From positions 228,013-292,012 of the forward strand of contig NZ_BMUL01000001.1 of the NCBI RefSeq assembly GCF_014650175.1: 64,000 nt of DNA, read 5' to 3'. Shown here in pieces: positions 31,146 through 38,934 of this stretch (position 1 is the first letter of the stretch; each line of letters opens with the position of its first letter). Below the pieces are notes generated by a model that was not told the origin of the DNA, did not search any database, and saw only the letters and a program-made list of their open reading frames with translations. The DNA comes from Streptomyces termitum. Its GTDB lineage: Bacteria; Actinomycetota; Actinomycetes; Streptomycetales; Streptomycetaceae. The translations under genes and the position numbers were made by a program.

Positions 31146-31182
31146 CCCGGGGGCGGCGGGCCCGGTGCCCGCCGCCCCCGGG
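31146..31182 (+). terminator. Hairpin terminator after the excalibur gene
   Basis: A perfect 16-base GC stem (31146-31161 with 31167-31182, loop CCGGT) starts 5 bases after the stop codon and separates the excalibur gene from the ligase operon. Confidence 0.8.
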
Positions 31183-31199
31183 CCCGTTCCGCACCCGTG

Positions 31200-31217
31200 A
31201 ATCATGCATGCGTGCTT
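31200..31217. promoter_or_regulatory. Operator-like palindrome of the ligase/hydratase/TetR operon
   Basis: AATCATGCATGCGTGCTT lies 105 bases before the ligase gene. It matches the reverse complement of the palindrome at 23106-23123 at 16 of 18 positions. The shared motif is AATCAWGCATGCKTGCTT. The TetR gene ending this operon would then autoregulate. Confidence 0.7.
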
Positions 31218-31321
31218 GCTTGTTTTGCGGGGCGCTGACAGGGTCGTCCCCACCCGCCCCCTCGGGGGCGGCCCGGCGACCGCCGCCCCGCCCCGTCCCC
31301 CGCCCCGCCAGGAGGCCGCAG

Positions 31322-32893
31322 ATGGTGTTCCGCAGCGCGTACGACCCCGTTCCCGTCCTCTCCCTCCCCATCCACGACGCCGTCCTGGGCGGGGCCGCCG
31401 CGTACGGCGACGCGCCCGCCCTGATCGACGGGGCCGGCGACCTGACCCTCAGCTACGCGCAGGTGGACGCCTTCCACCGGCGGGTCGCCGCCGGGCTCGC
31501 GGAGGCCGGGGTGCGCAAGGGCGACGTGCTCGCGCTGCACAGCCCCAACACCGTCCTCTTCCCGGTCGCCTTCTACGCCGCCACCCGCGCCGGGGCCGCC
31601 GTCACCACCGTCCACCCGCTGGCCACCCCCGAGGAGTTCGCCAAACAGCTCCGGGACTCGGCCGCGCGCTGGATCGTGACCGTCTCCCCGCTGCTCCCCG
31701 CCGCCCGCGCGGCGGCCGAACTCGCGGGCGGCGTCGAGGAGATCCTCGTCTGCGACGCGGCGGCGGACGGGGCCAGGTCGCTCCAGGAGTTCCTGGGCTC
31801 CACCGCGCCCGAGCCGGAGATCGCCATCGACCCCGCCGAGGACGTCGCCGCCCTCCCGTACTCCTCCGGCACCACCGGCGTCCCCAAGGGCGTGATGCTC
31901 ACGCACGCCTCCATCGCCACCAACCTGGCGCAGCTCGACCCCTTCATCCCGATGGGCCCCGGCGACCGAATTCTCGCCGTACTTCCCTTTTTTCACATCT
32001 ACGGCCTCACGGCCCTGATGAACGCGCCGCTGCGCAAGGGCGCCACCGTCGTCGTGCTGCCCCGCTTCGACCTGGACACCTTCCTCGGCGCCGTCCAGAA
32101 GCACCGCATCAACGGCCTGTACGTCGCCCCGCCGATCGTCCTCGCGCTCGCCAAGCACCCGGCCGTCGCCGACTACGACCTGTCCTCGCTGGAGTACCTG
32201 GTCTCCGCCGCCGCCCCGCTCGACGCGGCCCTCGCCGAGGCGTGCTCCCGGCGGCTCGGACTGCCGCCGGTCCGGCAGGCGTACGGCATGACCGAACTGT
32301 CCCCGGGCACCCACGTCACCCCGCTCTCCGAGGCGGACCCGCCGCCCGGCACCGTCGGCAGGCTGCTGCCCTCCACCGAGCTGCGCGTCCTCGACCTGGA
32401 CGACCCGGCGAAGGACGCGGCGCCCGGCGCGGAGGGCGAGATCGCCATCCGGGGCCCGCAGGTGATGAAGGGGTACCTGGGGCGGCCCGACGCCACCGCA
32501 GCGATGATCGACGCGGACGGCTGGGTGCACACCGGCGACGTCGGCCGGGTCGACGCCGACGGCTGGCTGTACGTCGTGGACCGGGTCAAGGAGCTGATCA
32601 AGTACAAGGGCTTCCAGGTCGCCCCGGCCGAACTGGAGGCGCTGCTGCTCACCCACGAGGGCGTCGCGGACGCCGCCGTGATCGGGGTGACCGACGCCGA
32701 GGGCGCCGAGATCCCGAAGGCGTTCGTGGTCCGCCAGCCCGCCGCCGCCGGGCTCACCGCCGAGGAGGTCATGGCCCACGTGGCCGCCCGCGTCGCCCCG
32801 TACAAGAAGGTCCGGGCCGTCGAGTTCGTCGACGCCGTGCCCCGGGCAGCCTCCGGGAAGATCCTCCGCCGAGAACTGAGGGAGCGCGCGTGA
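31322..32893 (+). CDS. AMP-forming acyl-CoA ligase (4-coumarate-CoA ligase-like)
   Basis: Protein of 523 residues with the ANL core motifs: P-loop YSSGTTGVPKGVM near 179-191, YGMTELSPG near 320-328, TGD near 407 and the C-terminal catalytic Lys in SGKILRREL near 512-520. It activates a carboxylic acid to its CoA thioester with ATP; the acid is unknown. The ATG at 31322 follows AGGAGG with 6-base spacing. It is first in a three-gene operon with an enoyl-CoA hydratase and a TetR regulator. It probably supplies substrate to the AtuA operon. Confidence 0.92.
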   Translation: MVFRSAYDPVPVLSLPIHDAVLGGAAAYGDAPALIDGAGDLTLSYAQVDAFHRRVAAGLAEAGVRKGDVLALHSPNTVLFPVAFYAATRAGAAVTTVHPLATPEEFAKQLRDSAARWIVTVSPLLPAARAAAELAGGVEEILVCDAAADGARSLQEFLGSTAPEPEIAIDPAEDVAALPYSSGTTGVPKGVMLTHASIATNLAQLDPFIPMGPGDRILAVLPFFHIYGLTALMNAPLRKGATVVVLPRFDLDTFLGAVQKHRINGLYVAPPIVLALAKHPAVADYDLSSLEYLVSAAAPLDAALAEACSRRLGLPPVRQAYGMTELSPGTHVTPLSEADPPPGTVGRLLPSTELRVLDLDDPAKDAAPGAEGEIAIRGPQVMKGYLGRPDATAAMIDADGWVHTGDVGRVDADGWLYVVDRVKELIKYKGFQVAPAELEALLLTHEGVADAAVIGVTDAEGAEIPKAFVVRQPAAAGLTAEEVMAHVAARVAPYKKVRAVEFVDAVPRAASGKILRRELRERA

Positions 32894-33618
32894 GCCCGAT
32901 CGTCGTCACCGAGGAGCGGGGGATCGTCACCCTGGCCCTGGACTCCCCCGACACCCGCAACGCCCTCTCGGCGGCCCTCGTCACCGGCCTCGCCGACGCG
33001 CTCGCCGGGGCGGGCGAGGACCCGGCGGTGCGGGCGGTCGTCCTCACCCACACCGGCACCACCTTCAGCGCGGGCGCCGACCTGAAGGCCCCGCCCAGCC
33101 CGTACGCCTTCGTCGACCTGCTCCGGCAGGTCGTGGAGCTGCCGAAGCCCGTCGTCGGACACGTCGCCGCAGGGGGCAGGGCCCGCGCGGGCGGCCTCGG
33201 CCTCCTCGGCGCCTGCGACGTCGTGGTGGCGGGCGAGGGCGCGGACTTCGCGCTCACCGAGGTGCGGATCGGGGTCGCCCCGGCGGTGATCTCCCTGACG
33301 CTGCTGCCCCGGCTCGACCCGCGCGCCGCCGCCCGGTACTACCTCACCGGCGAGCGGTTCGGGGTGCCCGAGGCGCGCGCCATGGGCCTGGTGACGGCCG
33401 GGGAGGAGGAGCTTCCGGCGATCCTGGACGGGCTGCGGGCCGGTTCCCCGCAGGGCCTGCGCGAGTCGAAGCGGCTGGTCACCGCTAGAGTCCTGGCAGC
33501 CTTCGAGCGCGACGCGGAGGAACTCGTCCAGAGGTCGGCCACGCTCTTCGCCTCCGCCGAGGCGCGCGAGGGCATGACGGCCTTCCTCGAACGACGGGAC
33601 CCCGCATGGCGGTTGTGA
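32890..33618 (+). CDS. Enoyl-CoA hydratase/isomerase family protein
   Basis: Protein of 242 residues with the crotonase pattern: RNALSAALVTGLADAL near 20-35, THTGTTFSAGADLK (first oxyanion segment) near 54-67, and HVAAGGRARAGGLGLLGACD near 97-116. In a typical hydratase the helix carries acidic residues Glu/Glu; only part of that can be judged by eye, so hydratase versus isomerase is open. It is the AtuE/LiuC counterpart. The GTG overlaps the ligase stop by 4 bases. Confidence 0.88.
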   Translation: MSPIVVTEERGIVTLALDSPDTRNALSAALVTGLADALAGAGEDPAVRAVVLTHTGTTFSAGADLKAPPSPYAFVDLLRQVVELPKPVVGHVAAGGRARAGGLGLLGACDVVVAGEGADFALTEVRIGVAPAVISLTLLPRLDPRAAARYYLTGERFGVPEARAMGLVTAGEEELPAILDGLRAGSPQGLRESKRLVTARVLAAFERDAEELVQRSATLFASAEAREGMTAFLERRDPAWRL

Positions 33619-34190
33619 CCGCACCCAAGCAGGACCGGAGCCGCGCCACCCGGCAGCGGCTCCTGGAGGCCGCCGTGGCCTGCCTGGCCGACGTCGGCTG
33701 GGCGGGTTCCACGGTGGCCGTGGTCGCCGAGCGGGCCGGGGTGTCGCGGGGCGCGGCCCAGCACCACTTCCCGACCCGGGAGGACCTGTTCACGGCGGCG
33801 GTGGAGTACGTGGCGGAGGAGCGCTCGCAGGCGCTGCGGGCGCTGCCCACCGACGACCGGGAGCAGACCGTCGCCGCGCTGGTCGGCCTCTTCACCGGCC
33901 CGCTGTTCCGGGCCGCGCTCCAGCTGTGGGTGGCGGCCGCCCACGAGGACCAGCTCCGCGACCGGGTGGCGGAGCTGGAGGCCCGGGTGGGCCGCGAGTC
34001 GCACCGCATCGCCGTCGAGCTGCTGGGCGCCGACGAGTCCCGGCCGGGCGTCCGCGAGACGGTCCAGGGCCTCCTGGACATGGCCCGGGGCCTCGGCCTG
34101 GCGACGCTGCTGACCGACGACACGGCCCGCCGCGACCGGGTGGTGGCCCAGTGGGCCCGCCTGATCGACGAAACCCTCACGGCGGACTGA
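33606..34190 (+). CDS. TetR-family regulator of the acyl-CoA operons
   Basis: Protein of 194 residues with an N-terminal HTH (about 12-58; RATRQRLLEAAVACLADVGW, then RAGVSRGAAQHHFPTREDLFTAAV) and an all-helical ligand domain with a dimerising C-terminus. The start lies 13 bases inside the preceding hydratase gene, so it is translated from the same mRNA. Such TetR proteins (AtuR, LiuR, FadR types) usually sense an acyl-CoA intermediate. The matching palindromes at 23106 and 31200 are the proposed targets. Confidence 0.92.
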   Translation: MAVVTAPKQDRSRATRQRLLEAAVACLADVGWAGSTVAVVAERAGVSRGAAQHHFPTREDLFTAAVEYVAEERSQALRALPTDDREQTVAALVGLFTGPLFRAALQLWVAAAHEDQLRDRVAELEARVGRESHRIAVELLGADESRPGVRETVQGLLDMARGLGLATLLTDDTARRDRVVAQWARLIDETLTAD

Positions 34191-34266
34191 GACGACGGAG
34201 GGGGCCCGAGGTGGCGGTACGGGTCCGTCTGACCGACGGGCCCTCGCGGCGGGCCGGGGCGGTGGC

Positions 34267-35238
34267 TCAGCGGACGCCGAGGCGGTCGGCCCAGGCGGTG
34301 ACGTCGGCGGTGGTGGCGTTGCCGCCGCAGACGACCAGGCCGAGGCGGGCGCCGGGGCCGACCCGGTCCAGGACCCGGCGGGCGGCCGGGAGCAGGCAGC
34401 CAGCGGCGGGCTCGGCCCACACCTTGGCGTGCTCGGCCAGGTCCAGGACGCCGCGCACGGCCTCCGCGTCGGTCACCGTGATCACGTCCTCGACGAGGGC
34501 GGCGGCGTGCGCGTGGGTGAGCGCGGAGGCGCTGGGGGCGCTCAGCGTCGACACGATCGAGGAGAGCGCGACCGGCACCGGGCCGCCGGCGGCGAGCGCG
34601 GCCGTCATGGCCTGGGCGCCCTCGGTCTCGACGCCCCAGATCCGGACGCCGGGGCGGCGGGCGCGCAGCGCGGTGGCGACGCCCGCGATCAGCCCGCCGC
34701 CGCCGATGCTGACGAGGACGTCGGTGAGCTCGCCCGCGTCCTCGGCGAACTCCAGGCCGACGGTGCCCTGGGCGGCGACCACGAGCGGGTCGTCGAAGGG
34801 GTGGACGACGGCGAGCCCGGCGTCCCGCAGCTCGTCCATCAGGGCGAAGGCGGCGGGCATGGTGTCGGCGAGCCGGACCTCCGCCCCGGCGGCCCTCGCG
34901 GTCTCGACGGCGCGGGCCGGGGCGGTGCGCGGCATGACGACGGTGGCCCGCACGCCGAGCGCCCCGGCCATGACGGCGAGCGCGACGCCGTGGTTGCCGC
35001 CGCTGACCGCGACGACGCCGGCCGCCCGCTCCCCGGGGGTGAGCGAGAGGAGCTTGGCGACCGCCCCGCGCGCCTTGAACGAGCCGGTGCGCTGGAGGAG
35101 TTCGAGCTTGACGGTGACGTCCGCGCCGAGCAGCGCGGTCAGTCCGGGACTGGGCAGGACCGGGGTCCGTACGACGTGTCCGGTGAGGCGTTCGGCAGCG
35201 GCTTCGACGTCCGCGACGGTGATCAGCACGCCGCCCAC
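34267..35238 (-). CDS. PLP-dependent threonine/serine dehydratase-like protein
   Basis: Protein of 323 residues of the fold-type II PLP family. The Schiff-base Lys55 is in RTGSFKARGA, SGGNHG at about 79-84 is the cofactor-cradling loop, and SIGGGGLIAG near 186-195 binds phosphate. There is no C-terminal ACT domain, so it is of the short catabolic or serine-racemase-like type rather than the biosynthetic IlvA. It probably deaminates L-threonine or L-serine to the 2-oxoacid and ammonia. The GTG at 35238 is used as the start. It is convergent with the TetR gene and divergent from the leader peptide. Confidence 0.88.
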   Translation of the reverse strand: MGGVLITVADVEAAAERLTGHVVRTPVLPSPGLTALLGADVTVKLELLQRTGSFKARGAVAKLLSLTPGERAAGVVAVSGGNHGVALAVMAGALGVRATVVMPRTAPARAVETARAAGAEVRLADTMPAAFALMDELRDAGLAVVHPFDDPLVVAAQGTVGLEFAEDAGELTDVLVSIGGGGLIAGVATALRARRPGVRIWGVETEGAQAMTAALAAGGPVPVALSSIVSTLSAPSASALTHAHAAALVEDVITVTDAEAVRGVLDLAEHAKVWAEPAAGCLLPAARRVLDRVGPGARLGLVVCGGNATTADVTAWADRLGVR

Positions 35239-35343
35239 TGTGCCGTACGGCCCCGGCGCCCGGGGCCGTACGGTCAGACGCCGGGGCCCCGGCCCTCACG
35301 ATCCGCTGTGACCCGGGCCACACCTCTTTCCACGGGGCCGCAG

Positions 35344-35349
35344 TACGCT
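35344..35349 (+). promoter_or_regulatory. -10 box of the leader peptide/oxygenase unit
   Basis: TACGCT ends 6 bases before the ATG at 35356, the spacing of leaderless Streptomyces transcripts. No convincing -35 hexamer is visible. Confidence 0.5.
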
Positions 35350-35355
35350 GGTCCC

Positions 35356-35430
35356 ATGCCTCCGCTCGTACGCCGCCGTCACGTGGACTTCGTCCGCGTC
35401 ACGAGCATGAGCTGTCGCCGCGCCGCCTGA
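35356..35430 (+). CDS. Putative leader peptide of the RRHVDxxRV family
   Basis: A 24-residue ORF (ATG 35356, TGA 35430) containing RRHVDFVRVTSMSCRRAA. This matches the recurrent actinobacterial leader-peptide pattern (RRHVDxxRVxSxxC) usually found in front of sulphur-assimilation and related genes. It is probably translated from a leaderless mRNA. The only Cys codon lies five codons before the stop, where a ribosome pausing at low Cys-tRNA could alter folding of the 122-base stretch before the oxygenase gene. That stretch (35431-35552) is GC-rich with several possible hairpins but no other gene. The attenuation role is inferred. Confidence 0.7.
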   Translation: MPPLVRRRHVDFVRVTSMSCRRAA

Positions 35431-35552
35431 CCCGGGGGCGCCACCACGTACGCCCCGCAGGGTCCCTCCACCGACCTTGTCGACCGGTACCCGCGGCCCC
35501 CGCCCCACCCCCGGCGGCCGCCCCGGGACCCGTACACCCCGCGGACGCACCC

Positions 35553-36626
35553 ATGAGCCTCAGCACCACTCCCGCCCCCTCCCTCCCGTACGCCTCCCAG
35601 CTCCCGATCGTCGACCTCTCCGCCGCCGACCGCGGCCCCGACGCCCGCCGGCTGCTCCACGCCCAGCTGCACTCCGCCGCCCACGACGTCGGCTTCTTCC
35701 AGCTTGTCGGGCACGGCGTGACCGAGGCGGAGACGAAGGCCCTCACCGACGCCACGCGCGCCTTCTTCGCGCTGCCCGAGGCGGACCGGCTGGCCCTCGA
35801 CAACATCAACTCGCCGCACTTCCGCGGCTACACCCGGATCGGCGACGAGCGCACCCGGGGGGCCCGGGACTGGCGCGACCAGCTCGACATCGGCGCCGAG
35901 CGGCCCGCCCGCGCGCCCGCCCCCTGGGAGCCCGCCTACGGCTGGCTGGAGGGCCCCAACCAGTGGCCCGAGGCGCTGCCGGAGCTGCGCACCGCCGCCC
36001 TGCACTGGATCGACCGGCTCAGCGGCGTCGCGGCGAAGCTGCTGCGCGAGCTGCTCGCCTCCATCGGCGCGGCCCCCGACTTCTACGACGGCGCCTTCGG
36101 CCCGCACGCCCACCCGCAGCTCAAGCTGGTCCGCTACCCGGGCAGCAGCGGCGAGGGCGACGACCAGGGCGTCGGCGCGCACAAGGACTACGGCTTCCTG
36201 ACCCTGCTGCTCCAGGACCGCGTCGGCGGGCTCCAGGTGCAGCGCGAGGACGGGAACTTCCACGACGTGCCGCCGCTGCCCGGCGCCTTCGTCGTCAACC
36301 TCGGCGAACTCCTCGAAGTCGCCACCGACGGCTACCTGCTCGCGACCAACCACCGGGTGGTCTCCCCGCCCGGCGCGACGGAGCGCTTCTCCGTCCCGTT
36401 CTTCTACAACCCCCGGCTCGACGCCCGGATCGCCCCGCTGGACTTCCCGTACGCCTCCGCCGCCCCCGGCGTCACGACCGACCCGGCGAACCCGCTGTTC
36501 GCCGAGTACGGCCGCAACGCCCTCAAGGGAAAGATGCGCGCACATCCCCTGGTGGCCGCCCGCCACCACGCGGACCTGCTGCTGCGCCCCGAGGGGCGCC
36601 CGGATCAGCCGGCGATGTCGGCGTAG
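35553..36626 (+). CDS. Isopenicillin N synthase-family 2-oxoglutarate/Fe(II) oxygenase
   Basis: Protein of 357 residues with a DIOX_N domain (about 17-130; LPIVDLSAAD, VGFFQLVGHGV) and a 2OG-Fe(II) domain. The iron ligands are His210 and Asp212 in HKDYGF and His267 in NHRVV; Arg near 278 in ERFSVPFFYNP binds 2-oxoglutarate. The substrate is unknown; the family includes hydroxylases and ethylene-forming-type enzymes. The ATG at 35553 lacks a strong ribosome-binding site, which fits regulation through the upstream leader peptide. The 3' end overlaps the citrate-synthase paralogue by 22 bases, tail to tail. Confidence 0.88.
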   Translation: MSLSTTPAPSLPYASQLPIVDLSAADRGPDARRLLHAQLHSAAHDVGFFQLVGHGVTEAETKALTDATRAFFALPEADRLALDNINSPHFRGYTRIGDERTRGARDWRDQLDIGAERPARAPAPWEPAYGWLEGPNQWPEALPELRTAALHWIDRLSGVAAKLLRELLASIGAAPDFYDGAFGPHAHPQLKLVRYPGSSGEGDDQGVGAHKDYGFLTLLLQDRVGGLQVQREDGNFHDVPPLPGAFVVNLGELLEVATDGYLLATNHRVVSPPGATERFSVPFFYNPRLDARIAPLDFPYASAAPGVTTDPANPLFAEYGRNALKGKMRAHPLVAARHHADLLLRPEGRPDQPAMSA

Positions 36627-37705
36627 CCCTCGATCTCGCGCGGGTCCCGCTGCCCGGGGCCCGTGTAGCGGGCCGACGGGCGGACCAGGCGGCCGGTGCG
36701 CTTCTGCTCCAGGATGTGCGCCGACCAGCCGGCCGTCCGGGCACAGGTGAACATCGACGTGAACATGTGCGCCGGGACCTCGGCGAAGTCCAGCACGATC
36801 GCCGCCCAGAACTCGACGTTCGTCGCCAGCACCCGGTCCGGGCGGCGGTTGTGCAGCTCCTCCAGGGCCGCCTTCTCCAGCGCCTCCGCGACCTCGAAGC
36901 GCGGCGCCGCCAGCTCCTTGGCGGTCCGGCGCAGCACGCGGGCGCGCGGGTCCTCGGCCCGGTAGACGCGGTGGCCGAAGCCCATCAGCCGCTCGCCCTT
37001 GTCGAGCGCCTGCCTCACGTAGGCGGTCGCGTCGCCGGTCCGCTCGATCTCCTCGATCATGCCGAGGACGCGGGAGGGCGCGCCGCCGTGCAGCGGGCCG
37101 GACATGGCGCCGACCGCGCCGGAGAGCGAGGCGGCCACGTCGGCGCCGGTGGAGGCGATGACGCGGGCGGTGAAGGTGGAGGCGTTCATGCCGTGCTCGG
37201 CGGCCGAGGTCCAGTAGGCGTCGACGGCCTTGACGTGCTTCGGGTCCGGCTCGCCGCGCCAGCGGATCATGAACCGCTCGACGATGGACTCGGCCTTGTC
37301 GATCTCGCTCTGCGGCACCATCGGCACGCCCTGGCCGCGCGCCGACTGGGCGACGTAGGACAGGGCCATGACGGCGGCGCGGGCGAGGTCGTCGCGGGCC
37401 TGCTCGGGGGAGATGTCGAGGAGCGGTTTGAGGCCCCAGACGGGGGCGAGCATGGCGAGCGCGGACTGCACGTCGACCCGGATGTCGCCGGAGTGGACCG
37501 GGATCGGGAAGGGCTCGGCGGCCGGCAGGCCGGGGTTGAAGGCGCCGTCGACGAGCAGGCCCCACACGTTGCCGAAGGAGACGTGGCCGACGAGGTCCTC
37601 GATGTCCACGCCGCGGTAGCGGAGCGCGCCGCCCTCCTTGTCGGGCTCGGCGATCTCGGTCTCGAACGCGACGACTCCTTCGAGGCCCGGTACGAAGTCG
37701 GACAT
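36605..37705 (-). CDS. Citrate synthase-family protein (citrate synthase 2)
   Basis: Protein of 366 residues, the short bacterial type. Catalytic motifs are present: AEHGMNAS near 172-179, GPLHGGAPS near 202-210 (His) and MGFGHRVYR near 241-249, with a downstream Asp region. It condenses acetyl-CoA or propionyl-CoA with oxaloacetate; citrate and 2-methylcitrate synthases cannot be separated by eye. The ATG at 37705 follows GAAGGAG with 8-base spacing. The 259-base divergent region to pdxH holds TGATCGATCATCGATAG near the start and no further gene that I can support. Confidence 0.9.
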   Translation of the reverse strand: MSDFVPGLEGVVAFETEIAEPDKEGGALRYRGVDIEDLVGHVSFGNVWGLLVDGAFNPGLPAAEPFPIPVHSGDIRVDVQSALAMLAPVWGLKPLLDISPEQARDDLARAAVMALSYVAQSARGQGVPMVPQSEIDKAESIVERFMIRWRGEPDPKHVKAVDAYWTSAAEHGMNASTFTARVIASTGADVAASLSGAVGAMSGPLHGGAPSRVLGMIEEIERTGDATAYVRQALDKGERLMGFGHRVYRAEDPRARVLRRTAKELAAPRFEVAEALEKAALEELHNRRPDRVLATNVEFWAAIVLDFAEVPAHMFTSMFTCARTAGWSAHILEQKRTGRLVRPSARYTGPGQRDPREIEGYADIAG

Positions 37706-37964
37706 CAGGCGGCTCCTTCTATCGATGATCGATCACCCGAACGGTGGCGGCTGGAGGGACTCGACAGCCATGCCGCCGTCGAGTCTGTACGGTTCCGATG
37801 ATGCGGGGAAGCGTGACATCCGGCACACTGCGCCGATCCGGCGACGAAGGATTGGCGGCCCGCCGGGGCGGGCAGACTGGGGTGCCGGTCCGGCGGGCGG
37901 ACCCGGGCGCGCGGCGGCACCCCGCGGTGGCGGGCGGCCCGGGCGGCTGCGGCAGGATGGGCCC

Positions 37965-38618
37965 GTGACCGACGCTCTGGACCCCGCCGACATGCGCGAG
38001 CAGTACCGCACCAAGGAGCTGTCCCCCGCGGACCTCGCGCCCGACCCGATCGGGCAGTTCGCGCTCTGGTTCAAGGAGACCGCCGCCAGTCCGGCGATCC
38101 ACGAGCCGAACGCGATGGTCGTCTCGACCGCGACCCCCGACGGGCGCCCCTCGTCCCGGACGGTCCTGCTCAAGCACTACGACGGCGCCGGCTTCGTCTT
38201 CTTCACCAACTACGGCTCCCGCAAGGGCACCGAGCTGGCCGCGAACCCGTACGTCTCGCTGCTCTTCCCCTGGCACCCGCTGGCCCGCCAGGTCATCGTC
38301 ACCGGCCGGGCCGCCCGCACCTCCCGCGAGGAGACCGCCGCCTACTTCCGCACCCGCCCGCACGGCTCCCAGCTGGGCGCCTGGGCGAGCGAGCAGTCCC
38401 GGGTGATCCCCTCCCGGCAGGCGCTCCTGGACCGCTACGAGGAGCTGGCGGCCCGCCATCCGGACCGCGGCGAGGTGCCGGTGCCCCCGGAGTGGGGCGG
38501 CTTCCGGGTGGTCCCGGAGGCGGTCGAGTTCTGGCAGGGGCACGAGAACCGCCTGCACGACCGGCTGCGGTATGTCCGCGCGGGCGAGGGCTGGCGGGTC
38601 GAGCGGCTCGCCCCCTGA
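37965..38618 (+). CDS. pdxH: Pyridoxamine 5'-phosphate oxidase
   Basis: Protein of 217 residues, the standard PdxH length. It has the FMN-binding [19 protein letters not shown] near 65-83 and the conserved C-terminus ([15 protein letters not shown] near 190-204) that closes the active site. It oxidises pyridoxamine/pyridoxine 5'-phosphate to PLP. The GTG at 37965 follows AGGATGGG. It supplies PLP to enzymes such as SerC and the dehydratase in this window. A hairpin at about 38652-38670 ends it. Confidence 0.93.
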   Translation: MTDALDPADMREQYRTKELSPADLAPDPIGQFALWFKETAASPAIHEPNAMVVSTATPDGRPSSRTVLLKHYDGAGFVFFTNYGSRKGTELAANPYVSLLFPWHPLARQVIVTGRAARTSREETAAYFRTRPHGSQLGAWASEQSRVIPSRQALLDRYEELAARHPDRGEVPVPPEWGGFRVVPEAVEFWQGHENRLHDRLRYVRAGEGWRVERLAP

Positions 38619-38651
38619 GCCGCGCCCGGGGCCGCGGAGCAGCGGCTTCGC

Positions 38652-38669
38652 GGAGCCCGTACGGCTCCG
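38652..38669 (+). terminator. Hairpin downstream of pdxH
   Basis: CGGAGCC and GGCTCCG-type arms around CGTA form a compact stem about 33 bases after the pdxH stop codon. Confidence 0.6.
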
Positions 38670-38815
38670 GAGAACGCGAACGACCCGTGGGCCTCGGTCC
38701 CGTCCGCCTAGGTTCGGACGGGAGCCGGCCGGACTGACCGGCGGCCCACGGGTCGGGTGACTGCTGGGGTTTCGGCAGAGGGCCTGCCGAGGTGCACATC
38801 GTGCGACGGCAGGCC

Positions 38816-38854
38816 TTAGCCCGCAGTCACCTCACGAGTCCGAAAAGAAATCAT
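38816..38854 (-). CDS. 12-residue peptide with perfect Shine-Dalgarno
   Basis: ATG at 38854 to TAA at 38816 encodes MISFRTREVTAG. It is preceded by GAAAGGAGGTGATCC (38861-38875), which is complementary to the whole 3' tail of 16S rRNA. The ATG lies in the loop of a short stem formed by TCCG-AAAA and TTTTCGGA segments. The stop codon lies at the base of the next large stem, a layout suited to ribosome-coupled refolding. Confidence 0.5.
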   Translation of the reverse strand: MISFRTREVTAG

Positions 38855-38860
38855 TTTTCC

Positions 38861-38875
38861 GGATCACCTCCTTTC
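38861..38875 (-). promoter_or_regulatory. Perfect 15-base Shine-Dalgarno / anti-16S sequence
   Basis: On the minus strand this reads GAAAGGAGGTGATCC, the exact complement of the 16S rRNA 3' end (GGATCACCTCCTTTC). Such full-length complementarity is very rare and may hold ribosomes rather than merely start translation. Confidence 0.75.
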
Positions 38876-38887
38876 GCGTGTACCCCC

Positions 38888-38916
38888 ACCCTACGAACCC
38901 CCGCCGACCCCCACAA
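38888..38916 (-). promoter_or_regulatory. Vegetative-type promoter of the structured unit
   Basis: On the minus strand TTGTGG (38911-38916) and TAGGGT (38888-38893) are separated by exactly 17 bases, a good HrdB-type promoter. It lies just downstream of the ABC permease stop codon and points toward the Shine-Dalgarno and the stems. Confidence 0.6.
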
Positions 38917-38934
38917 GCGAATTGACCGCGTCCC

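Larger units (their letters stand above)
38681..38881 (-). ncRNA. Structured short transcription unit (candidate sRNA or leader mRNA)
   Basis: A transcript starting near 38881 would carry a perfect Shine-Dalgarno, a 12-codon ORF and at least three nested stems. One stem is 38823-38831 with 38756-38764 (GCAGTCACC-type, 9 bp). Inside it, 38807-38815 pairs with 38781-38789 (GGCCTGCCG-type, 9 bp) and encloses a smaller GCAC/GTGC stem. A terminator-like unit follows: 38743-38755 with 38681-38693 (13 bp, perfect) enclosing 38715-38723 with 38698-38706 (9 bp). All stems are perfectly complementary, which is far more than chance for one 200-base gap. No downstream protein gene lies on this strand. 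I know no Rfam family for it. Confidence 0.65.

Noticed and set aside
23185..34190. Polyketide or fatty-acid biosynthetic cluster
   Set aside because: Carboxylase, dehydrogenase, ligase and hydratase occur without ketosynthase, acyltransferase or carrier-protein genes, so a catabolic pathway is the better reading.
37705..37920. Possible 71-residue minus-strand gene between the citrate-synthase paralogue and pdxH
   Set aside because: No ribosome-binding site, no domain, and it would occupy the divergent promoter region.
38861..38875. Fragment of 16S rRNA (3' end)
   Set aside because: Only 15 bases match and the surrounding bases do not. On the opposite strand it makes a correctly placed Shine-Dalgarno, which explains it better.
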